DNA of 64,000 bases from a virus. The position numbers and the translations under genes are program-made. The stretch lies in IMG/VR virus record IMGVR_UViG_3300024257_000003, positions 62,001 through 126,000 of that record; one strand, 5' to 3'. The first letter of the stretch is position 1, and each line of letters begins with the position of its first letter. Of the stretch, positions 29,304 to 37,858 are shown one piece after another. Under the pieces are notes generated by a model. That model was not told where the DNA came from. It ran no database searches and saw nothing but the letters and a program-made list of their open reading frames with translations.

Positions 29304-30311
29304 TTATCCAGTAAAGGTTAAGGTTAGGGTTGACCCACTTACTGTGGGTGTGACCCTAAGAGCTGTTGAGGTTCTCTGACTCTCGTCCAGAGGAAGGCTT
29401 TCCATTAGGACTTCAATTGTTGCTGTCGTTAGACTTGCTGCATCAATAGGCTTATTGAAGGTCAGTATGATTGTGCGCCTGGAGGTAGGAACATTTGAAT
29501 CCTGTACGTCAGGTTCAATTGATACCAATGCCAATGTGCTGCTATCTACTGCCGGGACTTGATCGATCCTAAGGATCCCTTCTACTTCCCTCTCTTGTAT
29601 TCTTAGAGATGGAGTGTCCTCTGAGACTTCAACATGGGAGGATGATCCTGTGGCGAAAGAGAACTCGGTTATCGCGGCGAGGGCGGTCCCCGGCTGTGAT
29701 ACAAACACCCACTGATCTGCAACTACGAAGGTTCCAGCAGTGAAGTTAAGGAATACGCCATCCTCTAGTTCTACTGATCTATCTGTGGGGATAGCTTCTG
29801 AAGTAAGGCCTGTCGACGTTCTCGTATATGTGAACGTCGCTGTACCAAGTAGGCCGCCAGAGGCAATGTCTATTGTCCAGGTGTCTGGGTCAGCTGCTCC
29901 CGTGTAGGGGCCGACTGTAGTAAAGCTTCCCGTAGAGGTGTTACCACCATCAGGTGCGATTGCATTAATCGTCCTGCTGGTTAGCTTCGTTCCGAGGATT
30001 ACTCTATATGTCTTGTTTGGTTCTAGGTCTACGGTCGGAGTGAAGACAAATGTTAGCGAGTCACTTGTTGTGATCTCGCCTTCTATGAATCCAGTAAAGA
30101 CTTGAGAGTCTAGTAGGTCGTCGTCTGTTGGAGACCAGTCTTCAAATCCTGGGCCGCGAGAGGTGAGCTTATCGGCAGAAGAGACAACGACAAAGTTGCC
30201 GGCAGTAAGGATTGTATCTAAGTCAACCTCTTCATCGAAGACCACCGAAATGGTCTGCTCAAGAGGAATCCCCACATCGCCGTTGTCTGGAGTGGTATCG
30301 TTTATAACCAT
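29304..30311 (-). CDS. Ig-like (Big_5-type) virion surface protein
   Basis: 335 residues with two SbsA/Big_5-type Ig-like domains. The first runs from the N-terminus (DNGDVGIPLEQTISVVFDEE, then LEPNKTYRVILGTKLTS); the second covers roughly the last 90 residues (DVQDSNVPTSRRTIILTFNK, STLTLTF at the end). Such domains decorate phage capsids and tails and may bind cell-surface sugars weakly. It is in a run of appendage genes between capsid and neck genes. There is no strong ribosome-binding site. Confidence 0.75.
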   Translation of the reverse strand: MVINDTTPDNGDVGIPLEQTISVVFDEEVDLDTILTAGNFVVVSSADKLTSRGPGFEDWSPTDDDLLDSQVFTGFIEGEITTSDSLTFVFTPTVDLEPNKTYRVILGTKLTSRTINAIAPDGGNTSTGSFTTVGPYTGAADPDTWTIDIASGGLLGTATFTYTRTSTGLTSEAIPTDRSVELEDGVFLNFTAGTFVVADQWVFVSQPGTALAAITEFSFATGSSSHVEVSEDTPSLRIQEREVEGILRIDQVPAVDSSTLALVSIEPDVQDSNVPTSRRTIILTFNKPIDAASLTTATIEVLMESLPLDESQRTSTALRVTPTVSGSTLTLTFTG

Positions 30312-30317
30312 GTGTTA

Positions 30318-30638
30318 TCACTGATGCTTTTTGCGGATCTCCTCTACAACTTCATCTGGAGACTTCTCTTCTTCCCCCTCTCCTTTGACTCGAATGAATG
30401 CCCAATCTTCTTGGCTTAGTCGCCAGTTTTCTGGATCTTCAATTCCAAGTCGTGCAGCGAGGCCCTTAAAGAGGTTCTCCAATTCCGAGTTGAGGGATTC
30501 CATTTTGTTAAGAATTGCACCCTCAGCATGCAAATACTGCAGGCGCACCCTCGAGTGTGCCTGCACATATTGATCGCGCTGTAAGAGTACTGCTTGGACC
30601 AATTTACGGTCCGCTTCTGTTAATTGCTTCTCAGCCAT
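30318..30638 (-). CDS. Small coiled-coil protein
   Basis: 106 residues from the ATG at 30638, which has GGAGGAACAG directly upstream; an earlier TTG frame was rejected. It is nearly all helical (MAEKQLTEADRKLVQAVLLQ, LNSELENLFKGLAARLGIED) with an acidic C-terminus. A minor structural or assembly role is likely. It is preceded by a terminator hairpin and a promoter-like motif, suggesting its own transcription unit. Confidence 0.65.
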   Translation of the reverse strand: MAEKQLTEADRKLVQAVLLQRDQYVQAHSRVRLQYLHAEGAILNKMESLNSELENLFKGLAARLGIEDPENWRLSQEDWAFIRVKGEGEEEKSPDEVVEEIRKKHQ

Positions 30639-30668
30639 CTGTTCCTCCAATTACATAGAAAAGTAAAT

Positions 30669-30679
30669 GTGTAGGTAGA
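30669..30679 (-). promoter_or_regulatory. Promoter-like element TCTACCTACAC
   Basis: The minus-strand sequence TCTACCTACAC lies between the terminator at 30.7 kb and the gene starting at 30638. A 10-of-11 match (TCTACCTATAC) forms the -10 region of the promoter candidate at 31.93 kb. No matching -35 box is seen here, so this is weak. Confidence 0.3.
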
Positions 30680-30689
30680 TTCTACAATA

Positions 30690-30722
30690 AGAAAAGCCCA
30701 GGCACAAGGCCTGGGCTTCTTA
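30690..30722 (-). terminator. Intrinsic terminator
   Basis: A perfect 10-bp stem (AAGCCCAGGC pairing with GCCTGGGCTT) with a 5-nt loop. On the minus strand it is followed by TTTTCTTATT. It ends the transcript of the gene at 30740-31357 before the coiled-coil gene. Confidence 0.8.
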
Positions 30723-30739
30723 AATGAATAGATTGACTG

Positions 30740-31357
30740 TTAGATCTCTACAGTAAGTCCTGTGAATCTTTCACTCACTAACATCCGCTTGGTGTTGTGG
30801 ACTGAAATCTCTACCGCTCCGACGGCTGCATTCTTTGCCCCCCACTTTCTGGGCATGACTATCGTTGCTGTGATGGAAGCATTTCCAGGAGGTGCCGCAT
30901 CATCCAGGTTTGCAGATGCAGTGATGACCGTCGCAACTGGCATTCTGTTGTCGGCGATTCGCTTTCGGTTGTATGGAGCCGGACCATTAGCTGTGTCAGC
31001 TGGAAGGACGTGAGCAATAACCTGAATGTCACCTACGGCTGCACCGAAGGTGTTTCCAAGGATTGTTAGCGTAGTAGTTCCTGTAAGTCTGATCTCAGTA
31101 TTTGTTGGCTGGTCTGTGGTGATGGCAGTAATGGTGGGATCGTTTGTCAACTCCCAGGCATCCACTCTCACTAATTCCCCAGCTGCATCGAATCCTCGCC
31201 CACCGGTAAAGATTACGTCTGTGTCAGCGTCCGTTGGATCTCGAAGGAAAGTCTTAGTATCTACTACTGCAACCGCCTCCACTCCAAAGCCTGTTACGGC
31301 TAGAGCTGGCTCCTTAAGAAGAGATCCCATTTGTATGGTTTCATTAATTAGTGGCAT
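30740..31357 (-). CDS. Virion structural protein, beta-rich
   Basis: 205 residues, dominated by beta strands with many Thr/Ala/Val and few charges (TNTEIRLTGTTTLTILGNTF). It starts MPLINETIQMGSLLKEPALA and ends in a strand ERFTGLTVEI. It lies between an intrinsic terminator and a gene with its own promoter candidate, so it may be among the better expressed surface proteins. Family not recognised. Confidence 0.6.
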   Translation of the reverse strand: MPLINETIQMGSLLKEPALAVTGFGVEAVAVVDTKTFLRDPTDADTDVIFTGGRGFDAAGELVRVDAWELTNDPTITAITTDQPTNTEIRLTGTTTLTILGNTFGAAVGDIQVIAHVLPADTANGPAPYNRKRIADNRMPVATVITASANLDDAAPPGNASITATIVMPRKWGAKNAAVGAVEISVHNTKRMLVSERFTGLTVEI

Positions 31358-31366
31358 TTGCTTTCC

Positions 31367-31900
31367 TTAGTTTAATCTAGAGACTCTAGTCCTAGCGTTT
31401 CCGGCAGGTCGAGTTGTTGGCTCAACCTCTACCTCCAGTTCCAACTCTAGCTTCCCGCCATCATCATCTTCGATCTCTTGAATCGCATTATAGAATCTCT
31501 CTTCATCTGAAGATGAGATCTGGCGCAAGGCATATTCAATCATTTGAATAACAGAAGCTCGAGGGCGATCCTTCGCACCCTCTGCATCTCTTAGTGACTT
31601 AAGTCCCTTTCCGTCCTTAGCCATGATCATCTTTGAAACATAGCGCTTCTGAATTTCTGAAGCCGGGCGGGTTACGATGTAATCAACGCCGGCCTTTCCA
31701 AAGTTCTTCGGCACAAAGCCTGAGCTCACCTCGGTGATAACACCAGATTCCTTTCCAGCATTAAAGATCGCCATCTGCTCTGGTGAGAGATCCTTTAGCT
31801 CCTCTTCTTCCAATTCATAGAATGGGTGCGATCGAGTCAGAAGGATATCTGTGTCGGGAATAGCCCAAAATGGGCGAGGCGGATTTAGAAAAATGAACAT
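31367..31900 (-). CDS. Acidic protein of unknown function under a promoter/RBS switch
   Basis: 177 residues, mainly helical and acidic (HPFYELEEEELKDLSPEQM; a Glu-rich run LELELEVEVEP near the end), finishing with a basic tail (ARTRVSRLN). The ATG is preceded by AGGAG with an 8-nt spacer. That site lies in the 3' arm of a hairpin whose 5' arm is the -10 box of a promoter candidate. No family recognised; a capsid-accessory or regulatory role is possible. Confidence 0.65.
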   Translation of the reverse strand: MFIFLNPPRPFWAIPDTDILLTRSHPFYELEEEELKDLSPEQMAIFNAGKESGVITEVSSGFVPKNFGKAGVDYIVTRPASEIQKRYVSKMIMAKDGKGLKSLRDAEGAKDRPRASVIQMIEYALRQISSSDEERFYNAIQEIEDDDGGKLELELEVEVEPTTRPAGNARTRVSRLN

Positions 31901-31901
31901 A

Positions 31902-31939
31902 ACCTATACTCCTAGTCAATTGACAATGTAAGTATAGGT
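31902..31939 (-). promoter_or_regulatory. Hairpin masking the RBS of the 31900 gene
   Basis: On the minus strand, arms ACCTATACT and AGTATAGGT (9 bp, perfect) enclose the palindrome GTCAATTGAC and the ribosome-binding site AGGAG. RNA reading through from upstream would fold and hide the site. RNA started at the local promoter lacks the 5' arm. Confidence 0.6.
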
Positions 31940-31959
31940 AGAAATAACCGAAATGTCTA
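31931..31959 (-). promoter_or_regulatory. Sigma70-like promoter candidate
   Basis: On the minus strand, TAGACA (31959-31954) and TATACT (31936-31931) are separated by exactly 17 nt, with one and one mismatch to TTGACA and TATAAT. Transcription would start near 31924, just upstream of the ribosome-binding site of the gene starting at 31900. Confidence 0.55.
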
Positions 31960-32014
31960 GACTATTTAACTTCTGCTATGCACTCGCTCGATAAAAGTCA
32001 CACGAATTCCAAAC

Positions 32015-32725
32015 TTAGGCTACGCCGTATAACGTCTTGAGTCCAGCTTCTACCAGAGCGCGGTTGAAGTCTGATAGAGCCTCGCCGAAAACAACACAGT
32101 GGCCAATCTTGCCGTCAAACTGCTTGACGCTCACATTACCAGAGAGTCCAATGGCGAAGTTCTGCGAGCTTGGGGTGGCGTTGCCCGTGTTTGCAGTAGG
32201 GTTCGTAGTGGCTTGCACTACCCCATCGATCCAAATGTCAACGTCGGTGTCACCAGAAGTGTGCCTTACAGTGATGATGTACCACTGCCCTGCCACGGGT
32301 GCCCACGCGCTTGTCTGTGTGACGCTCCAGACCGCCGAATTGCCAAACTGAACCTCAAGGTAATCAGCCGCGCCCCCGTTAACCTCGATTTTGCACACCA
32401 GTAGGCTGTTGGCCGACCCGGAGACGTAGCTCCCCACGAAGAACTGGTCGTTAGCTGCGGAGAAGGCGTCGAACTTCACAGCAATCATCATCGTGTGACT
32501 GTCTGTGATGGCGACCTGGGCAGGGAGGTTGTGATACTCACCAACCGCGTAGTTGTAGACCCACTGCCCGCCAGCGTCTAGCTCGGCGTCAGGCGTGCCA
32601 ACCGCAGTAGCCAGAGTCTCAAACGGTACAACCTGTCGCTGGTTGTAGAGCCTGCCGATGGGCGGCTCCCAGAACAGAAGTGGCACCTTGGGAAGTAGGG
32701 GTAGAGGTAGGGGTGTATAGCTCAT
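32015..32725 (-). CDS. Concanavalin A/LamG-like virion protein A
   Basis: 236 residues. A short N-terminus MSYTPLPLPLLPK precedes a jelly-roll of the LamG/ConA type (SHTMMIAVKFDAFSAANDQF, QWYIITVRHTSGDTDVDIWI, then DGKIGHCVVFGEALSDFN). These folds bind sugars. It shares layout and the M[SG]YTPxPxP start with its upstream neighbour, so the pair arose by duplication. Likely a virion surface lectin for cell or environment binding. Confidence 0.75.
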   Translation of the reverse strand: MSYTPLPLPLLPKVPLLFWEPPIGRLYNQRQVVPFETLATAVGTPDAELDAGGQWVYNYAVGEYHNLPAQVAITDSHTMMIAVKFDAFSAANDQFFVGSYVSGSANSLLVCKIEVNGGAADYLEVQFGNSAVWSVTQTSAWAPVAGQWYIITVRHTSGDTDVDIWIDGVVQATTNPTANTGNATPSSQNFAIGLSGNVSVKQFDGKIGHCVVFGEALSDFNRALVEAGLKTLYGVA

Positions 32726-32727
32726 GG

Positions 32728-33432
32728 TTAACTCACAGGGTAGAAGCGTGCGCAGGCGGTTTCAAAGGCGAGGCGCTCTGCATCGGACAGCGGGCGATCC
32801 CACACTGCCAAACGGTACACGTCTCCGATCCAACGAAGACTGTTGTAAGCCCCGTCAGCACCAACAGACCAAGTGCCACCTGCGGGCGTGGACACGACCG
32901 GCTTGGTGCCGGTAGGACTTGGCGTGTTCGTTGTGACCTTCTTCGCGCCGTTCACCCACATATCACAGAAGTTGTCGCCTGTGGTGTACCGCGTTGTCAG
33001 GCAGTAGACGTTGTTCAGCGTGAAGTTGAAAGTCCCGGTGGTGATACATAGCACGCCATTCGTTCCGTCACCTACCTGCGACCCGTAGTTTGGCGGCGAG
33101 TTGTTGGTGGTTCGGATTGTCGCCCACTGATCCCGGTTGTTGGCACCAGAGTTGCAGTTACCACACAAGTAACGATTTTGTGTCGTCGCCTCGGCCACGG
33201 CGATGACCGTCCATTCGGCCGGAACGCCCAGCCCGGTCCCGTATCTCAAAGCAGCCCCGCCACCGAAGGTGACGTAGGGGATACCCCCACCGTTGCGAAC
33301 GAAGGTAGGGGTGCTGATGACCTCCGGAACCAGTGACACGCTCCCACTGTTGAACAGCGTGTTGACCATCGGGTTGAGGTCAAAGATCGGAGTCGCAGGT
33401 GCTATCGGCCATGGATCTGGTGTATAGCCCAT
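32728..33432 (-). CDS. Concanavalin A/LamG-like virion protein B
   Basis: 234 residues, paralogue of the protein at 32015-32725: start MGYTPDPWPIAPATPIFDLN, then EWTVIAVAEATTQNRYLCG, VYCLTTRYTTGDNFCDMWVN and GDVYRLAVWDRPLSDAERL, all in the order expected for a lectin-like jelly roll. The stop and the next ATG are 2 nt apart, and its start overlaps the preceding stop. Confidence 0.75.
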   Translation of the reverse strand: MGYTPDPWPIAPATPIFDLNPMVNTLFNSGSVSLVPEVISTPTFVRNGGGIPYVTFGGGAALRYGTGLGVPAEWTVIAVAEATTQNRYLCGNCNSGANNRDQWATIRTTNNSPPNYGSQVGDGTNGVLCITTGTFNFTLNNVYCLTTRYTTGDNFCDMWVNGAKKVTTNTPSPTGTKPVVSTPAGGTWSVGADGAYNSLRWIGDVYRLAVWDRPLSDAERLAFETACARFYPVS

Positions 33433-34706
33433 TACACCAGCCCCCAGTTCCCGTCCGCCTTCTTCCGCAGGGTAATCGACTGCCAGTTCTCGGTGAGCGT
33501 GTAACTCGCCGCCCCGTTGATCGTCTCCGCAGCGACTTGCTGTACGGTGATGTTCGCTGTGGTGGCAGATCCAGTCGAGTCCGCAACCTTGACCTCGTAG
33601 CCCGTGGGGGCAGCGGCATCGAGGGTGATGGTGATCACCCCGAGCAGGGCGTCACACCAGAACATTCCGTCCGTGGTCGAGTCGATTGTGTCGGTGGTCG
33701 GCCCGGTCAGGATCGTGTCGCCGTTTGGGGCTCCTCCGCCTGCGGCTGCAACATTTTCCCAGCGACTGTTAGCTGTGACATACGTTAAGACCTCTCCATC
33801 AAGAGGGGTGTCGATGTTGGCGTCATGAAGATCTTGGAGATGCCCTTGGTCATTGATATTGACCAATAGAATTCCCTGGGTAGCGTGGGCGTTTAGGACC
33901 CACCCTACAGCTGTGCCATGCGTGGGAGCGACTGGCAGAACGTTTGTTAAGACTCCCGGAGTAGACGAAAGGTAAAGCCTTTCTCCAGCAGCCCAGACTT
34001 CCCCTCCTCCTGTTGTATCCAGGCCCCTAACAAGGCCAATGTGAGTGATGAACCCCTCTTGGTTGTTCGCAATATCGGCCGTTGCTATGCCAATTGTTCC
34101 CTCGGAGGTTGATTCTAAGTCGGCGTCGGCGAGTTCAACTGTTGGTCTATTTCCTTGCGCGCCACTAGTATAAACTACCTGTCCGTCATTAATTTGAACA
34201 CCAGTCTTATTTAGGACTCTGATCACCACCTCTTGTCCGACTGAAATTGTTGACCCATCTGAAACGTCTACAGACAGCGCCTTCTCGGTGCTATCGTAGT
34301 AGACCTGACCCTCTGTGTGACCAGGGGCCGCTCCGGGTGTGAAGGTGGCGAGTGTCTGAGCGTTGCTTCCGTCTACGCGGACAATGTCCGTTTCGTCCAG
34401 TAGGGTTGCGTCACTTACCTTAGCATTAAGGTTGGCTAGCGTATCAGCTGTGTGAGTTGCACTGCCTAGAAGGTGTGCACCACCTCCACCTTGAGCTACT
34501 CCTCCGAGTGTTACTCCATCTCCGATCCAGAATGAATCTAGATCGGTATCGTAATACTGAGCTCCCTGAGCAGGAGTGAGTGTGAGGCGGACTGCTGTGG
34601 TGACATTAGTTGAGCCTCCTCCAGCTCCCTCTACGACAGTAACCCTGGCTTCTGTTGAGTCAAGAAGATCTCTGATCCCCTTGCTGCTTAGGTCTAGCTG
34701 TGCCAT
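33432..34706 (-). CDS. Fibre-like virion protein with DLS-type N-terminal anchor
   Basis: 424 residues. The first ~20 residues (MAQLDLSSKGIRDLLDSTEA) match the start of the neighbour at 34779-35231, suggesting a common attachment tag. The remainder is beta-rich and repetitive (TLTPAQGAQYYDTDLDSFWI, AAETINGAASYTLTENWQSI), as in fibre or spike shafts. TTAAGGAGTAAAACAA precedes the ATG. It sits near the capsid gene, so it may be a head fibre rather than a tail fibre. Confidence 0.7.
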   Translation of the reverse strand: MAQLDLSSKGIRDLLDSTEARVTVVEGAGGGSTNVTTAVRLTLTPAQGAQYYDTDLDSFWIGDGVTLGGVAQGGGGAHLLGSATHTADTLANLNAKVSDATLLDETDIVRVDGSNAQTLATFTPGAAPGHTEGQVYYDSTEKALSVDVSDGSTISVGQEVVIRVLNKTGVQINDGQVVYTSGAQGNRPTVELADADLESTSEGTIGIATADIANNQEGFITHIGLVRGLDTTGGGEVWAAGERLYLSSTPGVLTNVLPVAPTHGTAVGWVLNAHATQGILLVNINDQGHLQDLHDANIDTPLDGEVLTYVTANSRWENVAAAGGGAPNGDTILTGPTTDTIDSTTDGMFWCDALLGVITITLDAAAPTGYEVKVADSTGSATTANITVQQVAAETINGAASYTLTENWQSITLRKKADGNWGLV

Positions 34707-34720
34707 TTGTTTTACTCCTT

Positions 34721-34750
34721 AAAATAGAAAAGGGGACTAAAAAGCCCCCT
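34721..34750 (-). terminator. Intrinsic terminator
   Basis: On the minus strand a stem AGGGG/CCCCT plus inner AG/CT with a TTTT loop is followed by TTTTCTATTTT. It separates the small anchor-tagged gene from the fibre-like gene. Confidence 0.55.
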
Positions 34751-34778
34751 CCTCCACTTGATCAAAATACAGCGTGGC

Positions 34779-35231
34779 TTATACCACTATGCTAAAGTCA
34801 AGTACTGCTACTGCAGGTAGAGCCCCATTTGTGAGAAGCTCAAGTGTATAGACGTCGTCTTGGACTGGGCCCTGTTCGGTGAACGTTAGGACTAGTGCTC
34901 CGTTGACATCAGAGGTCGCGATACCCTCGTTGCTGATTATGCCAGCAACAATAGTGCCAGTTGTGGCAGCGGCTACAACTTCAGTCGAAGTGCTCAGCCC
35001 GCCCGCATCTGTGAATAGTCGCCAAGTGAAATTTGCTGTTCCAGCTACTGGAGCCGCAAGATAATCGCTTACCTGACAGGTCACAATAATCTCTTCAGCA
35101 AGACCTGCTCCTTCGATGCCAACCGCAACAGCAATGCTGTTGGGCATCGAGGCTGCAAGGTTTGTTGAGGCGGTCGACGCTGCGTCCGCAACGTCAGCAA
35201 TACCTGTCTTACTTAGGTCTCTTTGTGCCAT
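34779..35231 (-). CDS. Small capsid-proximal protein with DLS-type anchor
   Basis: 150 residues: N-terminal MAQRDLSKTGIADVADAAST, like the fibre-like protein, followed by one beta-sandwich-like domain (GTANFTWRLFTDAGGLSTST, DDVYTLELLTNGALPAVAVL). It lies directly after the capsid gene, where decoration proteins are common. The shared N-terminus suggests both proteins bind the same site on the virion. TAGGAGAATATA precedes the ATG. Confidence 0.65.
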   Translation of the reverse strand: MAQRDLSKTGIADVADAASTASTNLAASMPNSIAVAVGIEGAGLAEEIIVTCQVSDYLAAPVAGTANFTWRLFTDAGGLSTSTEVVAAATTGTIVAGIISNEGIATSDVNGALVLTFTEQGPVQDDVYTLELLTNGALPAVAVLDFSIVV

Positions 35232-35255
35232 TATATTCTCCTATTGGAAGATGGC

Positions 35256-35279
35256 GGGGAGGGGGTTTAGCCCCTCCCC
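35256..35279 (-). terminator. Strong hairpin after the capsid gene
   Basis: A perfect 9-bp stem GGGGAGGGG/CCCCTCCCC with a 6-nt loop sits 9 nt after the capsid stop codon. There is no T-tract on the minus strand, so it may act as a partial terminator or protect the 3' end of the capsid mRNA. Confidence 0.5.
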
Positions 35280-35287
35280 TTACCTAA

Positions 35288-36652
35288 TTAAGGTGTAGGT
35301 ACGACCTGGTTACGGTCTAGGGCGCCAATGCTACCACCAACATCAATTGTGCTCTGAGCAGGCAGGATGATCTGGTTTGCACCAACTACGACGTTCTTCG
35401 CTACTGCAATTCCCATTCCTCTGTTCTTCTCACGAAGGGTGAACCTCTCCTTCAACTTAATCTTGAGGATATCAGTCTCGGGGTCCGTCCACTCAGAAGT
35501 CATGATCGGGTGATCCTCTACGTAGAAGCCAAGCTCGTTGGAGTCTGCCATGAGGATTGTAGTAGTGTTGTTCAGCGCATCATAAGGCACGAAGGGGCTT
35601 ACGATTACGCGGAACGGAATTCCCAGATAGTTAGGCAACACAGGCGCAGAATTTAGGTTCTGGCTGAAGTCCAACGGGTTCTGGGTGATGACGTTACCAT
35701 GTCCATCCTGAGGCTCTTGGGCACCAGGAGCAGCCGGAACTGCCGGAACAGGCTGATGAGCAGGGTGCGAGCGATGGATACCACCGGCAACACCTTCACC
35801 ACCAAACGATGAAGCAAAGTCATTCTTCGCAGGCGATCCAGTCCACTGACTTCCGAAGAAGGCTCCCTGGTTCATCTGGGCGAAAGCGCGGAGCTGAGCG
35901 TCCTGAACGAACATTAGCCAGGTCAACGGGTGGAGCAGGAGCATGTCGGGAATGAATCCGTTGTGCATGATCGAGGCAAACATCTCGAAGATGTCGTCCA
36001 TTGTCAGGGTACCGTTCTGGGCACCTAGAAGATCACGTCCTGTAGTCGTACCGAAGTTCGAGGCAAGCGGGGTCTGGTTGTCGTGTGTGGTGTTCGCTAC
36101 GCTATACCACATGTTGAAGATCTTCTCTTCCTTGTTACGAGCCATTGCTCGGCCGGCCTGACGGACTGCCATTGTAACAACATCGAAAGTGGAGTAACGA
36201 AGTACTTCCTCGGTGAACTTTACAGCCACACCCTGCTTTCCGATCTTGCCAATCTCAGAACCCGGTCCGTACGCAACACGTAGCTCAGGAAGGGACTCTT
36301 CCTCGCCGACGTCGAAGTCGCCGTCAACGGCACCCATTACTGGGAGGTCAACCATTGTTCCAGGCTGATACGGGATTTTTTGTAGAAGAGAGGTCGCAAT
36401 CAACAGAGGCTCAACTGCTTCCTGTACGGCGTTGTTTACGACCTTGGGGATGAATAGCGGGGATTCCCACATTGCGAGCGCATCGCTAATTCTTCCTTCT
36501 TTGCCGAGCAACCTGCCGTCGGGGCGGACACCGCTGTTCTTCCAGGCGTACTCAAAGTCTCTAAACTTCTCTCCTGGCGCAGCAGAGGCATCAACCTCGC
36601 GGAAATCAGCGAACTTGAGCTGGCGTCTATTCTTTGAACGAATATCACTCAT
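35288..36652 (-). CDS. Major capsid protein (HK97-fold type)
   Basis: 454 residues, of usual length. Features of HK97-like capsid proteins of myoviruses are visible: ESPLFIPKVVNNAVQEAVEP, KIGKQGVAVKFTEEVLRYST, the long helix with RQAGRAMARNKEEKIFNMW, and PDMLLLHPLTWLMFVQDAQL. A His/Pro-rich insertion (~284-321, HRSHPAHQPVPAVPAAPGA) is unusual and probably surface exposed. It follows the protease-scaffold and a 391-aa structural gene. AAGGAGCTATAGTA precedes the ATG. Confidence 0.85.
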   Translation of the reverse strand: MSDIRSKNRRQLKFADFREVDASAAPGEKFRDFEYAWKNSGVRPDGRLLGKEGRISDALAMWESPLFIPKVVNNAVQEAVEPLLIATSLLQKIPYQPGTMVDLPVMGAVDGDFDVGEEESLPELRVAYGPGSEIGKIGKQGVAVKFTEEVLRYSTFDVVTMAVRQAGRAMARNKEEKIFNMWYSVANTTHDNQTPLASNFGTTTGRDLLGAQNGTLTMDDIFEMFASIMHNGFIPDMLLLHPLTWLMFVQDAQLRAFAQMNQGAFFGSQWTGSPAKNDFASSFGGEGVAGGIHRSHPAHQPVPAVPAAPGAQEPQDGHGNVITQNPLDFSQNLNSAPVLPNYLGIPFRVIVSPFVPYDALNNTTTILMADSNELGFYVEDHPIMTSEWTDPETDILKIKLKERFTLREKNRGMGIAVAKNVVVGANQIILPAQSTIDVGGSIGALDRNQVVPTP

Positions 36653-36664
36653 TACTATAGCTCC

Positions 36665-37840
36665 TTATCGCATTAGTGGGGAGATCTGGACAGTACCCAG
36701 AGTCGATCCCGCTGTGTGCATGTGCCAAGGGTATCCTGAGGTAGCTGTACCAGGCATACGATCTAGGCCATCAAATCCTTGAATTGAGGTCTCCCAACGA
36801 GTTCTTACCTTATCAAGGTATGAGCTTGGGTAGCGAGTACTCTTGCGAACAACCTGACCGACGATTCGGTTCATTAGGTCTAGCATTGCAATGCTTGCAA
36901 GGGCATCAGCGGCAGCGCCAACGGCTGACCAGTCAGGAGTTCCCTGCGATACAGCAAGGCAAGTGTTCGTAACCGGTACGATGTCTGACTCATGGTCAAA
37001 GGTAACATAGCCACCGTTTACAAAGTCTGCCATTGCACCAATCGCAATTACCTGACCTTCTAGTAGAACGCCTGTTCTGTCAGCTGCTACAGGGTATTCC
37101 ATGCACTCATTTGCAACGAGGACGGTGACCTTGTTCTGTAGCTCCCATGCGAGGTTACGCAACTGTGTGGGGCTGTAAGGCTTAAGGGCCTCAGGGCCAC
37201 TTGCTGCGGCTGGGTGAAGCTCGTTCTCATTTAGAGCACGCTCCATAACATCCGAAGCTGCACGAAGCATGCTGTAGGGGGCGAAGCCAATGTGACGACC
37301 AATGTCGAAGGTGCGAACTGGTGTTGGCGGGTTGTCGAGAGGAATCGCTGTTGAGGCTGCGCCAAGGGCGACAGACTCATCGTACTGGACTCTCTGCTGG
37401 ACCGCACCTGATAGCCATGTTATGAATGACAGGACTACTGGCTCATTTAGGGTGGCCACTTCACCGCGAGCATTTACCACACCATTGGCAACGTCTGTTG
37501 CATCATAGCGCCAAAGAAGATCAAGCTCCGGTGTGCGAGCTGTAGAAAGATCCATGGTAGCGCCAAGGCCTGCTTGGACCGCCATGTCATCTTCTAGGAT
37601 CTGCAGCTGATAAGCAAGTCCAGCGGGGACAATAAAGCCACGGTCGTCAAGGGCGACTACCTTACCTGTTAGGATAACGTAGAACTCATCATGCCGATCG
37701 TTCTCAAACTGGAGAGGCAAGTAAGGAGCCGGTCCAGTGTCGAGGCGCGGGCGCTCTGAGGGGCAAATTCGTACGTTAGGAATGACTCTTCCGAGATCTC
37801 TATCGTACTTCTTTACTGGGATATTTGCATCGTAGGACAT
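36665..37840 (-). CDS. Capsid-associated structural protein, unknown family
   Basis: 391 residues between scaffold and major capsid genes. It is mixed alpha/beta: MSYDANIPVKKYDRDLGRVI, VYVILTGKV-type strands (EFYVILTGKVVALDDRGF), then TGVLLEGQVIAIGAMADFVN. It could be a minor capsid, cement or portal-vertex protein. GGAGGAATTTTAGGAA precedes the ATG. Close spacing (12 nt) to the capsid gene indicates co-transcription. Confidence 0.65.
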   Translation of the reverse strand: MSYDANIPVKKYDRDLGRVIPNVRICPSERPRLDTGPAPYLPLQFENDRHDEFYVILTGKVVALDDRGFIVPAGLAYQLQILEDDMAVQAGLGATMDLSTARTPELDLLWRYDATDVANGVVNARGEVATLNEPVVLSFITWLSGAVQQRVQYDESVALGAASTAIPLDNPPTPVRTFDIGRHIGFAPYSMLRAASDVMERALNENELHPAAASGPEALKPYSPTQLRNLAWELQNKVTVLVANECMEYPVAADRTGVLLEGQVIAIGAMADFVNGGYVTFDHESDIVPVTNTCLAVSQGTPDWSAVGAAADALASIAMLDLMNRIVGQVVRKSTRYPSSYLDKVRTRWETSIQGFDGLDRMPGTATSGYPWHMHTAGSTLGTVQISPLMR

Positions 37841-37858
37841 TTCCTAAAATTCCTCCAA

